Below, piece by piece: positions 12,181-23,857 of a stretch of DNA of 64,000 bases. Source of the DNA: Topomyia yanbarensis (lineage: Eukaryota; Arthropoda; Insecta; Diptera; Culicidae). Each line of letters opens with the position of its first letter. Position 1 is the stretch's first letter. A program made the translations under genes and the position numbers. The notes under the pieces are model-generated. The model saw nothing but the letters and a program-made list of their open reading frames with translations, did no database searches and was not told the origin of the DNA. The stretch is from assembly GCF_030247195.1 (NCBI RefSeq), contig NC_080672.1, forward strand, positions 372,442,166-372,506,165, in the 5' to 3' direction.

Positions 12181-12430
12181 CGGTCCACATGAAACCTCCT
12201 CCACAAAGGAACCATTTTTCAATTTGTAAAATTCTCATCACAGACAACTATATTTTCGAACATCATATCATCCCAACAGTTGTCTCTGTGTTCTCGTTTG
12301 ACGACCAGTTGGCGCTGCTTTCAAAACAATTGATCATAGTTTACCCTTTATTGCTTTTCTACCATTATCCAATCCCCTCGGCTCCCGAACGATAATTGTC
12401 AAACCTGTCAATAGTTTAGCTAAAATTTCC
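12181..12430. other. Short unassigned spacer
   Basis: Lies between the retroposon tail and the gene-like block. I see no repeat or coding signal here. Confidence 0.3.
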
Positions 12431-13187
12431 ATACCGACCGATAACGAATATTCCACCGGCTTCCAATTTTAGCGGGAACCGCAAATTCCGTATGATTCCA
12501 ATTCCATCGAACACAAACTCGAAACTGGAAGCTGCCGGTGGAACGCTTCATTCGCCATCCTCCTACTGTGCTTCGGTAAATACGTCGCGTCGCGTCGGTC
12601 GGTCGATCGGTCAGTTTTACCCCCCACAAGCACAAAACAATTAATAATTCACTTTACAAGCGTGACATTCAATTTGTGATTAGTGTGGCGACCCCGCGAA
12701 AGGAAACAATAACAATAACCGAACGAAAATTGAGTTTGCTTCGTTCCCGTTACCTGCCTCCATTCCACCATCACACACCGCACAGTTTGTTGGAGGACGA
12801 ATATCGTAGGTAGTGACCAATTCCTAGATTATACAACGGTTGACTTTTTTTCGATTCGAAGTGCCTGTGTGTTGCGGTTGATACACGTTGAGTGTAAAAT
12901 TGGAATTTCTTCTTATCGGAAGGCTTAGTGCGCTAGGTGGAAGCTTTGTTTATAGGGTTAAATTAATTGCGAATTGTGTTGTACTGTTGATTGCATTTTA
13001 TGGTGTATAGTTGGAACAAATCGTCGCGTGTGTCAATTTTTTTCGTTCTCTTCGTTTCAAACTAACTAGAATTTGTATTGAAATTTCCTACTCGGTCCCA
13101 TTAAGTTCGAGCGGTTCTATCGCTCGAGAGTCAAACGAAAAAATTCGGTCCAAAAACCCGCTCCCTTTGCCGGCGTATGGCTCCCCG
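12430..13187 (+). promoter_or_regulatory. Promoter/5'UTR-like block of a plus-strand host gene
   Basis: This unique, GC-richer stretch has the cg-rich ggtcggtcgatcgg followed by the initiator-like tcagtt at 12611-12616. It then carries about 570 bases of low-ATG leader sequence that leads directly into an ORF ending at a consensus splice donor. A short upstream frame (MVYSWNKSSRV...) starts at 12992. No TATA box lies about 30 nt upstream of the tcagtt. The role is inferred from composition, context and absence of repeats; the transcription start is a guess. Confidence 0.4.
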
Positions 13188-13259
13188 ATGGAGCTTTGTG
13201 AAACCCAACTGGATGGAAGCTACGATCAGGACTCGGACCAGGGCAATGATCCGATACCG
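13188..13259 (+). CDS. Candidate first coding exon (24 codons to a donor)
   Basis: The first in-frame ATG of an open stretch starts MELCETQLDGSYDQDSDQG and runs 24 codons to ccg|gtaagt, a near-perfect insect donor at 13260. The acidic, Asp/Gln-rich composition is unlike the surrounding random frames. I do not recognise the protein. If joined to the next candidate exon (13561) the frame closes after 11 more codons, so either that exon is skipped, or this is an upstream ORF and translation starts at 13572. A second ATG at 13177 in another frame is less likely. Confidence 0.4.
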
Positions 13260-13560
13260 GTAAGTGTTCAGTCAGATCCGAAGGTGTGTTAGATCATTTG
13301 AAACCAACGAGTGCAGTTTAGTTGGACAGATGATCCTGATGTTTCTCCAGAAGGTTCAATATGTACTTCGCAGAACAGGTTTTCCCTGTTGTTTGCATTT
13401 CGCCGCTTCTCTCGAAAGCAAACCCGTGGCACCTTTCATTGATCGATGTCGTTGGCACTGAACCTAACCTCTTCACAGCAGCCGATCATTCGATTCTGAC
13501 GGCGCGGCAGCCACCGACGAACTTTTTTTTTTGTTTGACTTATTAACTTTTGCTTTTTAG

Positions 13561-13603
13561 CCGGCTTTACCATGGCTAACGACGAGGGAGAACTGATTTT
13601 CAG
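13561..13603 (+). CDS. Candidate 43-nt exon with alternative start MANDEGELIF
   Basis: The acceptor is strong: a T-rich tract, a tattaac branch-point-like site and tgctttttag ending at 13560. The exon contains taccATGgct at 13572 (good insect start context), encoding MANDEGELIF, then cag|gtgtta, a moderate donor. The intron from 13260 would be 301 nt. If the donor is not used, the frame ends after 12 codons. Downstream exons were not found in the window with confidence. The protein is not recognised. Confidence 0.4.
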
Positions 13604-14884
13604 GTGTTAGTCCAGCCTCAGTTATGTTCTTTCTTTTCCTCATACCGTCTAACCCATGAAACTACCGGCCAGCAGCCGAGAGCAGTGATGGTGGTGTCGT
13701 CGCGTTTAAACGAAGGAAGAAGCGTGAAACGTATTTCTACCCCGATCCGTGGTTGCTGCTACAATTCCACTAACAATTCCAACTTTTTCATGGGATGATG
13801 TTTCGAAGAATGAAATGCCTGAAGCTGTTCCGTTTAGGATACATCCTATATGTATATGTAGGTGGGGGAAGATAAAATGAACTGCCGTAGTATGTCTGAG
13901 ATAATAATGCACCAGTTGCCGATGTTATTCGAGATATTTTGGTTGAGCAGATGTTCAATTCCCCTTAGGGGAAGTTCACGGAGCGCATTTTTTTGCACAC
14001 CTTCATTAAAAGCTTTCATTGAATTTACTAACCTTCAGTACTACCAGTCCAGCTTGAATCTTCGTTCGATCCGGTCACAAAACTCAATTGCTCCAAGTTT
14101 ACGTAGAGTTTTGCAACAGCAACAGTCTCTCGAGTCAAGATTGCCTATATTTTTCCCCAATGAATCTTTCTCTGGACCATCTACTAGACTGGCATAAAAT
14201 TTTTATCGGAACACCGCCATATCGAAACGAGTTTGGCTCATGTAAAATGTTAACATATAACGGTCGATTCTGGTTTACTCACACGAATTTTCAACTTTGC
14301 ATGTGAATATGTCTAGGCTGGGTTTTCAAAAGTTCGTAAGGGACAATGTGACTAAAATATACTTGTTTGCAAAAAATTAAAATCATATTCTACATATTCT
14401 GATAGTTTGAACCATTTCTTTTTAATGGTACTGGTTTGTACAGGATCCATATCTCAGGAGTGGGAATTCCGAATAAAACGATTCGCAAGCTATAAGGATA
14501 ACTGGAAAGAGACTGCATTGTAATCGACTGAGTGCACGGCTTTTGTGCTATCGACAATAAAATAATCCTAGACATTTCGCACTCTTCTTTTTTTACTTCT
14601 ATGGGATAAAAACCTTTTTTCACCTGTTTGTATTAAACCTTTCCATGGTCCGTTGGTCATTTGACGCAAAATAAATATTTTTTCAGAAATCTGAGAATTC
14701 CAAAATAAGTCAAACATTGCGGTGTCCTGATAACTAATTAAGGTCTATCAATAAAATAGAATCATCAGATAATCTTAAACGACGACGCCAAGTGAAGAAC
14801 AACTAAAACGAAAAAGTGAGAAGAGAAAAGAATGGAAACACTAGATATTGCATTATATATTAATTAGCCATTATTCAAACAATG
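13604..14884. other. Probable intron or intergenic DNA, no gene recognised
   Basis: Several frames of 60-110 codons overlap on both strands (13604-14306, 14390-14623), but none has a domain or a start and splice context that stands out. The sequence is unique by eye rather than repetitive up to the T-rich block. Confidence 0.35.
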
Positions 14885-16233
14885 GGATTTTCACAAATAT
14901 TTCTCAATGATTCTCAAATTCGTTTAACTTGTTTTATAAATTTATTTTATTTAAATAATTTTTGTCTTAAATTTCATTCAATATACCAATTTTTTCGGTT
15001 TATTTATTTCACGGATTTTATTCGTTTGGTTTATTTCATGTGTTTTTAATACTGGCCTAATTTTAAATAATGATCATTTTATTTAATCATTTATTTCATT
15101 CAGTGTTCTTTTTATTCATTTTGTGCATTAGAGTTAATTTATTCATTTCGTGCATTTAACTTTTTTATGTACTGTTTTCATTTTATGCATTTCATCCATA
15201 TTTTTCAGTTCGAACATTTTATTCAATTTATTCATTTAAATATTTTTCGAATTTTTTCAATTAATTCATTTTAATCATTCCATCCAAATTATTGATTTGA
15301 CACACTTTAACTTATTCTATAATTCTTTTCAGTTTTCAAGATACTGTCTATTTCTTCATTTCAGTAGTTCAACTCATCACAATATGTTTATATTTTCTTC
15401 ATTTCTGTTCATTTTTTATTTTATTTTATTGATTGATTTATTGATATTAATTTTATTGATATTATTTATTTGTTTTATTTACTTTCTTTTTATTTTGAAT
15501 CTTGTTTAAATTATTAGTTTCATCCATTTCATTCCTTTTTTCATTTCGTTTTTTGTTTTGTTTATTTTATTCAATTCATCAATTTAATTCATTTCATTTA
15601 TATTGTTCATGTTATTTTATTATTTTAATAATTTTATTAATTTTATTAATTTTACTACATTTATTATTATATTAATTGGTCGGTGTTAAGTCAGACCGGA
15701 CTAAGTGACAATATATTGATTTTGAGAAAATACGAGTTTAAAGTTTATATCGCAGGCACTTTTACATTATAATTGAAAATTAATTTTTGCCAAATGTAGC
15801 TGAAGAAATTCTTTATCCAGCGCTATCATTATCCTACTTTTTGATGTTTTGCGACTTAGTCCTGTCTGACTTAACACCGACCAATTGTATCCATTTAATT
15901 TCTATAATTCATTTAATTCATATAATTAATTAAATCAATTATTTGCATTTTATTCATTTTTATTTCATTCATTTTATTCCCTTTGTACTTTTGATTCATT
16001 TAATCAATTTGATTGACTTTATTCATTTTATTCATACCATTCATTCTATTATTTTTTTTCTTTTCATACATATTATTAATGTTAATAATTCCGTTCTATT
16101 ATTTCATTTATTCATTTCATCCTGTTGTTTAATTTTACTCAATGTAATCTTTTATTTTATTCATTTTGTAACGTTTTCTGAACATTTAAAATTTTTTATT
16201 TAACGATCTGATATAATTTGATTTATTTATTTG
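14885..16233 (+). repeat. T-rich, strand-asymmetric low-complexity block
   Basis: This is degenerate repetition of ttcattt, ttattca and tttaatt words over more than 1.3 kb, with T far exceeding A on this strand and very little G. The hydrophobic frames at 15297-15509 and 15943-16203 (runs of Phe, Ile, Leu, His) are products of this composition. It is interrupted by a MITE at 15678-15882 and by the retroposon at 16253. Similar T-rich DNA resumes at 18910. Confidence 0.6.
15678..15882. mobile_element. 205-bp MITE, GGTCGGTGTTAAGTCAGAC termini
   Basis: Left ggtcggtgttaagtcagac is mirrored exactly at the right end, and the next 11 nt match with few changes (cggactaagt against acttagtcct). The flanks are aatt on both sides (15674-15677, 15883-15886), a likely 4-bp TSD, although aatt is palindromic and could be part of the repeat. 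No ORF. Confidence 0.7.
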
Positions 16234-16252
16234 AATAATTTGATTTAAATTA

Positions 16253-18890
16253 TTCGCTCCCAAAGGTTTAGGGGTTTGACGGTATTGCAAACATCATCAA
16301 GCATATTGCGTGCATCAGTTCTACATAACCTCTGACAGACAATTGCTTTAAGATGGGTATTGCATTACGCCTCGATAGTGGTACATCGAGGAGACCGAGA
16401 GGGCTTATGCGCCTTTTTATGTTATATATTTCTTCATAGTCTGCACCTGCGCATACCAACGCTAAACCACTGGTCTATGCGCGGTGGCGTGGCCGACTGG
16501 CGGATCGACGTAGATTGACTTTTGCTATGTGCCGTGTTTGCAAATATTGTTCTATTGGTGGTATCCGTGGACGGGGCTCACAGAGGGAGTCATTGTGTGT
16601 CCATTTATCGGTCGAGTTCGTCATTGTGCATATACTAATTAAATTAATTTAATAAAGTAGAATAAGTCGAAACCTATTAGTTGTAGCTTTGTGATAATCG
16701 TAGTTTTTCGTACTAGTGTACAAATGTTATGTGCTAGTCGTATGTCTGAGTATTTGTGACAGTTGGGTCAGGGAATGGATGCAGAACTGACGTGTACGAT
16801 AGAATAGTGGCTGATACTTCTGGTGATCAATCTGAGCATTTGGTTCTATTCATTTGGGAAAGTCGGGTTGGATAAATTAGGGTAAAATAAATTTACCGAC
16901 GCACGTGAGTCATCCATTCCCGGCCAGCATAGAATGATGCAAGTCTAACAGCATGCAATTGTCGTTAAAGATAAATATACAACATTTGCTGCATTTAGAC
17001 GAGTTTGATTGCATGTTACATGTGTTTTTCTATTCTACTTCATTGGTCTGTTTCTTTTGTGCATCTATTAGTTTGTTTTTCCATTATTTATGTATACCAA
17101 AATAGTATTGTTCAATTTATACACTTCTAGTCAAGCTCTTTGCATCTTTTTTTCTTTATTCGGCATGTCATGATTCCTTTTATTAGTATATCTTTACTAT
17201 ACGCTATCTATACTCATATAGGTACAAACGCTCGTGGCCTTCGCGATAACACAGGCGCGACCATGCAGTTGCAGTAATCCACATATACTTGTGCCCGCAA
17301 TTTCGCCTACATGAAAACACCCCGGTAGTTAAGTAAACGTGGCACCTTTAAACTTCAAAACGCGCTCTCAAACATTAACCCACATCTCGCGCAATCATGA
17401 AACGGTCACGTCCGAAAGTTTTACCAGTCTGGACTAATGCCTTCAGTTGAACCAATCAAAAAAGTGACGCTCATATTCACTAAACAACACGTTCCATGGT
17501 GACATGACCTGGAACTCAAGTTTCCCCATAGGGAAACGGACTACCATCTGTACCATACACTAAAAATTAAGCATAAGATTCACGGTCCGCGCGCGATCAA
17601 ACAAGAATACACGCTACATCATTATAAAATCAAAATTATACACGCGAAGTCACACAACGTGACAATCACGTTAATATACAAATGCTTAAGCCCTACGCGA
17701 CCATCCCCGGCACCTACACCCGCGATCTCGTAAACATGATAACATCTCGGTGATAAAGTGAATGTCTCAGCTCCTATAAATTTTCAAACGCGGTCTCAAG
17801 CGTGAACCTAAAAACTCCCGCACTCGCACGATCATGAATCGATCACTTCCGGATGTTTCTATCCTTGATATCAGCAGACCAGGTGCATACCTTCAATTGG
17901 ATCAATTAAAAAAAGAAAGCTCTCATATCCACTGGACACCACTTTACATGGCGACATGGCCGAGGACTCTAGTGATATGGGGTAACGTACTCCCTGTCAG
18001 AATGTGAATTGTACACCAAAAACTATCAGAATGAAGGTCCGCGTGCCCATCCAAGAACGCACGCGTATATAGGAAATGCCACACGGTTACTAATTCCAGT
18101 CTTGTACACGCGAAGTCACATGAACGCGAGCACACGTGACAAACACGTTAACGTACGAACGCTTAAGGCTTTTGCGATTAACAACGCTCACCTACGTTCG
18201 CGATCGCGCAAACTTAATAACACTCCGGTAATAAGGAGAACGTTTTAGCACTCACGAAGTTTCAAACGCTGTCTCAAACACGAACCTACAAACGTCCGTT
18301 TTCGCGCGCTCATGAATCTGTCACGTCCTGAAACCATTACTATCTGTCCTAAAAACCTAGGTCCATACATTCAGTGGGACCAATCGAAAAATAAAGCAAA
18401 TATCCACTAGACAACGCGTCCCATGGCGACGTCACCGGGCACTCTAGTGATATGGGGGATCTCACACTCTTTTAGCATCTTAGCAGTACACCAAAAAATA
18501 AAGTATTAGATTCACGATCCGCGCGCGATTATCTAAGAACACACGCGAATATGCGAAAGACACACGGTTATAGAATGGAATTCATACACGCGAAGTTACA
18601 TACACGTTAGCACACGCGACATACAAACGCACACACGATCGAACACGTTAACGTACAAATGCTCGAGCTCTTCGCGATTATACACGCGATCGCGAGTCCC
18701 TACGCCCGCACATACCTGAACCGTACAATGAATATCACATTCAGAATCACGGCCCACTACGATTGGCCCAATGCAGTGTTTTAGTGGGCGACATTGTCTG
18801 TCTCGTCTGCAAATTGTAGTATGTGATTCTGACGGGGAGCCCTTCGGAGAACCTAGCTCTACAGCTCCAGTAGGACAACTCTCGAAAAAA
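16253..18890 (+). mobile_element. Full-length copy C of the cacgcg-repeat retroposon, 19-bp TSD
   Basis: It is flanked by a perfect 19-bp direct repeat, aataatttgatttaaatta (16234-16252 and 18891-18909), and ends in an A-run after ctctcg. Long variable TSDs plus an A tail are the signature of target-primed reverse transcription. The 5' region contains gacggtattgcaaacatcat and gcctcgatagtggtacatcga. The 3' half holds three repeats of about 460 bp (catggtgacatgacc at 17494; related sites near 17948 and 18421), full of acacgcga words. No reverse transcriptase or other ORF is present, so it must be mobilised in trans. Confidence 0.75.
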
Positions 18891-18909
18891 AATAATTTGA
18901 TTTAAATTA

Positions 18910-20240
18910 ATCATTCTACTCGTTTAATGAATAGAATAACTTTTTTCAATTGTTTTGCTTCATTGTTTTTTTACATTTCATTAGTTTTTTTAATTTTCTA
19001 TAATTTATTCAATTTATTCGAGGTTTTATTCGTGCAGGACTAAAAGCACACATTCACTTTTGGCATTTTTTATAATTCTTACATCTATCATTTTTTTGCT
19101 TTTAATTTAATTTTAACAATTGTGATATTAAGTGCATTCTTTATAGTTTACATTTTTTCGTTTTTTGAACTGGTTTGCAGTTAATTTCTTTTCTTTCGAA
19201 GGAGAAATGCAAATTCCATAACTAGTTTAGTTATAGGTTTTGTGTTTTTATTCGCAAATTTGGTTTTAAACAATTTTCTCCGTAGTGAAGAAAAATAGTT
19301 TTACTCAAATTTTTCTCCACTAATGAGAAATACAGCAACTTTGTTGTAATTGGCTACCCGAAACATCACTCGGAACAAGCCTATTGCGTTCGCATATTTT
19401 GTGTGAATTGTTTCAATTCAGTGTCTAACTAGCCCCAAATTGGATTAGTTTGGATGTATCGTATAACTGACCCAAGTTGAGCTTGTGCGACCACCCCTGG
19501 CTGCTACTCCGTTATCGATATGGACTAGCTGAATTTGCACATAGCATTAGTAGATAATTATGCTTGGGAGTAGCGAAACATCTTTCAATGTGCAACTCCT
19601 GGTAATCCTGAAGTTTGATCAATACCGGCGCCGTTCATTTTTCATATTTACTTAATTTTTGCGTTATTACATATATCTATTACTGTAATTATTTTAAACA
19701 TTTTACCCATTTTTTCGCTTGATTTAAAATATTAAACATTTTTTTCGTACCTAACATTTCAAACATTTTTAATATTCTCGATTCATCGAGTTTTTTTGTT
19801 TCATCAATCTTTTCATATTCTTGTTTACTACTGTTTTAATTTTTACCTCTCTCACTTTTTCCGTTTTTCAGTATTTTTTAACATTTGTTCAATATTTTGT
19901 TACTTATTCAATATTTGCCATGATTTTTTCTCGTTCTTGTTACCAATTTCTATCTCACTTTAACTTTACTTTATACTAATACAATGTTTCGATTGAAAAC
20001 TTTAAATAGCTCTGTTATTATTTGTAGTGCATAGAAACTTTATAGCTATGCAAACAAGAATTTAAAAAGGTAGAAAATTTGAAAAGACCTGAACAAAATG
20101 AAAATCATATAATGAACTGAAAAAAATCCATTTTTTATTTTGTTGGTTATGTATATTTCTCTATTTATAATTTGTCTACCTTTGCACATTCTCTTTTTGC
20201 CCGACTATGAAATTTCTATGCACTATAAATAATAACAGAG
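18910..20240. other. AT-rich DNA continuing the T-rich block
   Basis: 18910-20000 is largely T-rich, with ttcatt-type words as at 14.9-16.2 kb, broken by a more complex patch at about 19330-19640. No gene is supported. It is the far side of the DNA into which the 16253-18890 retroposon inserted. Confidence 0.4.
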
Positions 20241-20384
20241 AGCTATTCTAAGTCTCCAAGTGAACTTCGGGGGTTAGCATTGTTATTATTAGGTTTGTTC
20301 CCCTTCACAACCACCATATCGTTGTAGCACCCCTCCTCTAGGCGGAATTCCATTATCGATTCAGTCGATATAGTCACACGCTTA

Positions 20385-20505
20385 TGACGGCTGGTCTGGG
20401 TAGGGATGCAGAACTGGCATAGATGATTGAATGGTGGGTGTATAATTCTACTTAAGATTTGTTGGTCACTTTTCCCGGTGGCTATGCATTGGTGGAATCG
20501 AGTTC
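20385..20505 (+). repeat. Diverged fragment related to the retroposon 5' half
   Basis: ggatgcagaactg and gaatggtgg, with surrounding order, parallel 16760-16850 in copy C (ggatgcagaactg, gaatagtgg, ggtgatcaatctg). Identity is low, so this is an old or related copy. It explains most of the 111-aa minus frame at 20243-20578. Confidence 0.35.
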
Positions 20506-20519
20506 CTATTTTGTTCAAA

Positions 20520-20660
20520 TGATACAGGGTCAGTGGTCCGAAGGAGATTCGGCCGAAAGCTGTTCTGCCAAAGGACATTAGGCTGAATGGTGGTTAGGCC
20601 AAATGGTTTTACGGTCGAACGTCTATTAGACTGAAGAACACACGGTCGAATGAGTTAATT
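20520..20660. repeat. Degenerate (ggccgaa)-type subterminal repeat array
   Basis: Successive ggtccgaa, ggccgaaag, ctgccaaag, aggctgaatgg, aggccaaatgg and ggtcgaatg words occur at 15-25 bp spacing. Such arrays occur just inside the ends of some insect DNA transposons. Only one end is seen here. Confidence 0.4.
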
Positions 20661-20882
20661 AAAGTAGCTAGAACTGAACACAAGATTTAATCATTGTCAG
20701 TTTTCAATGAAGGATGAACTTTTGCGATTTGTTTTGAAGTAGAACACTCCTTAGGTTCATATAGGGGTCCCGTTTTTTATTTCCCGATTTATTATCGTGA
20801 ATATCTGCCGTTGAGCAGAATAAAATGAATAAAAGATGTTTTAGCTATCGGTTTGGAAATGTGCACAACAATATTGTAACTA

Positions 20883-21008
20883 CACTCAGGTTTTTTACGC
20901 GGTTTTTTGCGCGGTGCTTTTTGTGCGGGTTTTGAAATTTACGCGGTTTTCATTTACGCGGGTTTCGTTTACGCAGCCTGTATCCCCCGCATAAAAAAAA
21001 CTTGAGTG
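20883..21008. mobile_element. 126-bp TA-TSD MITE with acgcgg words
   Basis: It is flanked by TA (20881-20882, 21009-21010). Termini cactcaggttttttacgcgg and its near-complement (cccgcataaaaaaaacttgagtg) are followed inside by several ttacgcgg copies. A related fragment occurs at 47656-47712. No coding capacity. Confidence 0.65.
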
Positions 21009-21010
21009 TA

Positions 21011-22939
21011 TTTCCACAGAATGTACATTGAACAATCACTAAAATAACGGAAACAATGGATTTTATTGAAGCAGTAATTATCTGCACCATGATTGGTCCG
21101 TACAATTCGATCAAGCAGCGAGCGTTGCTAGGACAGGACTGAACGGCGACATAAGTATAAAAATGGAGCATCTAGTGAGATGGACCATGATCGGTCTTGC
21201 CGTTTAATAGACAACACAAAAAAATGGAACATATGAAAAATTCGAAAGTTTACTTTCTGAAGTCGTAGTAGCTACTACGTTTTTTGTCAGCTCAATAAAC
21301 GGATTTACGATGAAGTGGTTGGGTGCGAGGGACCCCACTCTCTTGCTCGTTAAATTATGTGTGGCGTGTTCCGATAAATTCACCACGGCGCGCGCTCCAG
21401 AGTGCACCGCGGTGTGTATATTGTAGTATAAATTGGAGTGCGCTCTTTGGTTCGTTTTCTTCTGACAAGCGGCAGTTCGGGTGCGATTGAGAATTTTTTA
21501 ATAGCACTGGTTGTTGCGTTGTGTGAAGGAGATGATGTTGGTTTATTGGCTGCTGATATTAGAAGTTTCTGTTGGTGCACTGATTCGAATTGCTTCGTAA
21601 AGCTTACGAGTTTATGAAGTATTGTTGCACTACCCTGGAAAACTTTTAGTACTCGGTCCTCGAGGTAAACTGGGAAAACGTTTTACATATCATCGTATAT
21701 GCTGCTATAAACACAGTTTTATAACGATCCGTAGAATCAGAATAATTGTGTAAGAGGTGCATGTATGACGGGATTTGCACCTCCTAGCCAATACTGGATT
21801 ATTTTATGTTCGGCTAAAAAGTCTAAAGTTCAGTTCACTTATTTTGTTTGCTTGGGTAAAATTTGAACATATTGTTTATAGGGTATTCGCCTTAACTCTC
21901 TAATGCTGACATCCCACGCGTAAATGCCCTTTTGTTGGCTTTTAACCGTGGAGTGAGTTTAACTTACAGTTAGTCTAAAAAGTATTTGTTATCTAATTTG
22001 TCCCTTAATTTACTTTATTTGTGCATATGCAGCTAGACGAATACATTCGAATCCCACTATTCATATGTGTAATGTAATATTCAATAATCTGGACCGGTGG
22101 GTAATGTGGGTAGTATAGATAGTACTACCCACTTGAAAATAACCCAGTGGGTAATTACCCACTTGAAACTTACGACCAAACCTAACATTTGAAATTTGCC
22201 ACATATTTGTACACAATACGCACTATGAAATTTTGGAGGTAGAGCCACGATTCTATTTGCACAATCGCATCGTAAGTGATTTATGTGAATGCCTTGTAAG
22301 CGTATGTATTGCGAAAATGTGACGTTTTCCCAGTAATAAAGCTATCACGCTATGCTTTTCTTACTATCTACTCGGGCTCAAAGTGTGGTGCCGTCCCTGT
22401 CAATAATCGTAAGTAAAACATATGACTTAAAAGTTATTCTAGATTCATTTTATAATCTTGAAGAAACCTATGGATGTTTGAATATTTTCCATTCCAATGT
22501 ACGTGTAACAATATATCGGTACTTCCACCAGAAATAGCTTATTTTAATGCAATATGCAGAAGATAGTAAAAATTGCAGCATTTGAATCAACAGTCTAAGT
22601 GTATGATACTTCACTTCGTTATGTCTTTGACATTACCTATCCATTTTGTTTAAACTTGAAAACTAAATTTTTAGCATATTTGCGACATCTTTTTCGCCGC
22701 ATATTTCGATAAAACAGATAGTAAACAACGTGAATATATATTTATAATTAGACTTGTCACAAACCGAAACTAATTAGTTTACAATTCTTGAAGAACTTTC
22801 GTTACTGACGTAATGGAATGAATAACATTGACGCCTAAATAATGTAGCGCCACATCGCTACAAATCGCCGCATCACAGACTTCTCTTTTACTTCGTGATA
22901 TCCAGAAATGATGAAACTGTTAATTATCGTATGTAATTC
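21011..22939. other. Unique DNA, no confirmed gene
   Basis: 21011-21640 is GC-richer, with TATA-like sites at about 21148 and 21427 and overlapping minus frames 21204-21407 and 21380-21580 that are not recognised. 22083-22160 contains a small hairpin around gtgggtagta/tactacccac. The rest is AT-rich without recognisable content. Confidence 0.3.
21370..21480 (+). promoter_or_regulatory. Possible TATA-type promoter
   Basis: A tataaat at 21427-21433 follows a GC-rich segment (ggcgcgcgctccagagtgca) and precedes gcgctctttggttcg, with a plausible start near 21457-21462. No downstream exon is identifiable, and it could equally be part of an old LTR. Confidence 0.25.
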
Positions 22940-23857
22940 GGAGAAACAGCTAATGGTAAAAAGAAAGATAATAAGCAAATAATTATTGACGAATTTCGCG
23001 CTAAATCGTATTAAGAGTTGACAGCACCCTCTCAGATTTCTATGAATCTTTCTGCACATGAAGACTTTGTCACAAAAAGCAACTTTGCATACTTTGTTTT
23101 TTCAAAAATGATCTAGGCTGTTTTTTGAAAACGGTCAAACTTTTTTTCAATTTTTTTTTCAAATGGCTATAGTCTAAAAATGACAAATCCCACAAAAAAA
23201 TGTTGTAGGAGTTATTTTCACAAATCTTTCAATAAAAATATTGAAAAAAAATCTTCATCGACTCCTACACTGAAAAAATCGATTTTAAAAAGTTGATTTA
23301 CAAAAAACATCTTTGATTTGGATGAAATTTTGTTCCAAGATGTGTAATTCCCTACCTACCGTCAAAAATTCAAGTTGGTCACTTTCAAGGAAAAAAGTTG
23401 TTTAAAAAAACTTTTCCTTGTCCAAACTGCTTTCTTTCAGTGTATTTTTATCGAAAATGAAACCAATAAAAGTCATATTAATCTCAGAATTCGATGCAAC
23501 TCAGTTTGTGAGAAAATATTGTCTAATTTAGCAACTTATGAATTTTATGAATCAAGAATCCCATTGAAAAAAGTTTTTGTCATTAAACAAATATTACTTA
23601 TTTTTCATTATTCTTTAGTTCTGAGTTTAGGATCAGGGAAAGAAATAACCACCACAACATAACGTATAGAATTTTACATAATTATTTATTTATTTTTATA
23701 TATAACCTTTGTCTTAAAACTATCTTCATGTATGCTATTTTGTATTATTTCTATACAAGGAAAATATTTTTGGTTCATCTTCTGAATACCTTTTCGGCTG
23801 TACTTTGCAACCAGGAATAGGCACAAAACTGTGGAATTACTGAGTGCATTATATTGT

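Noticed and set aside
15297..16203. Hydrophobic Phe/Ile/Leu-rich ORFs resembling membrane proteins
   Set aside because: They follow from T-rich low-complexity DNA; no complex sequence is present.
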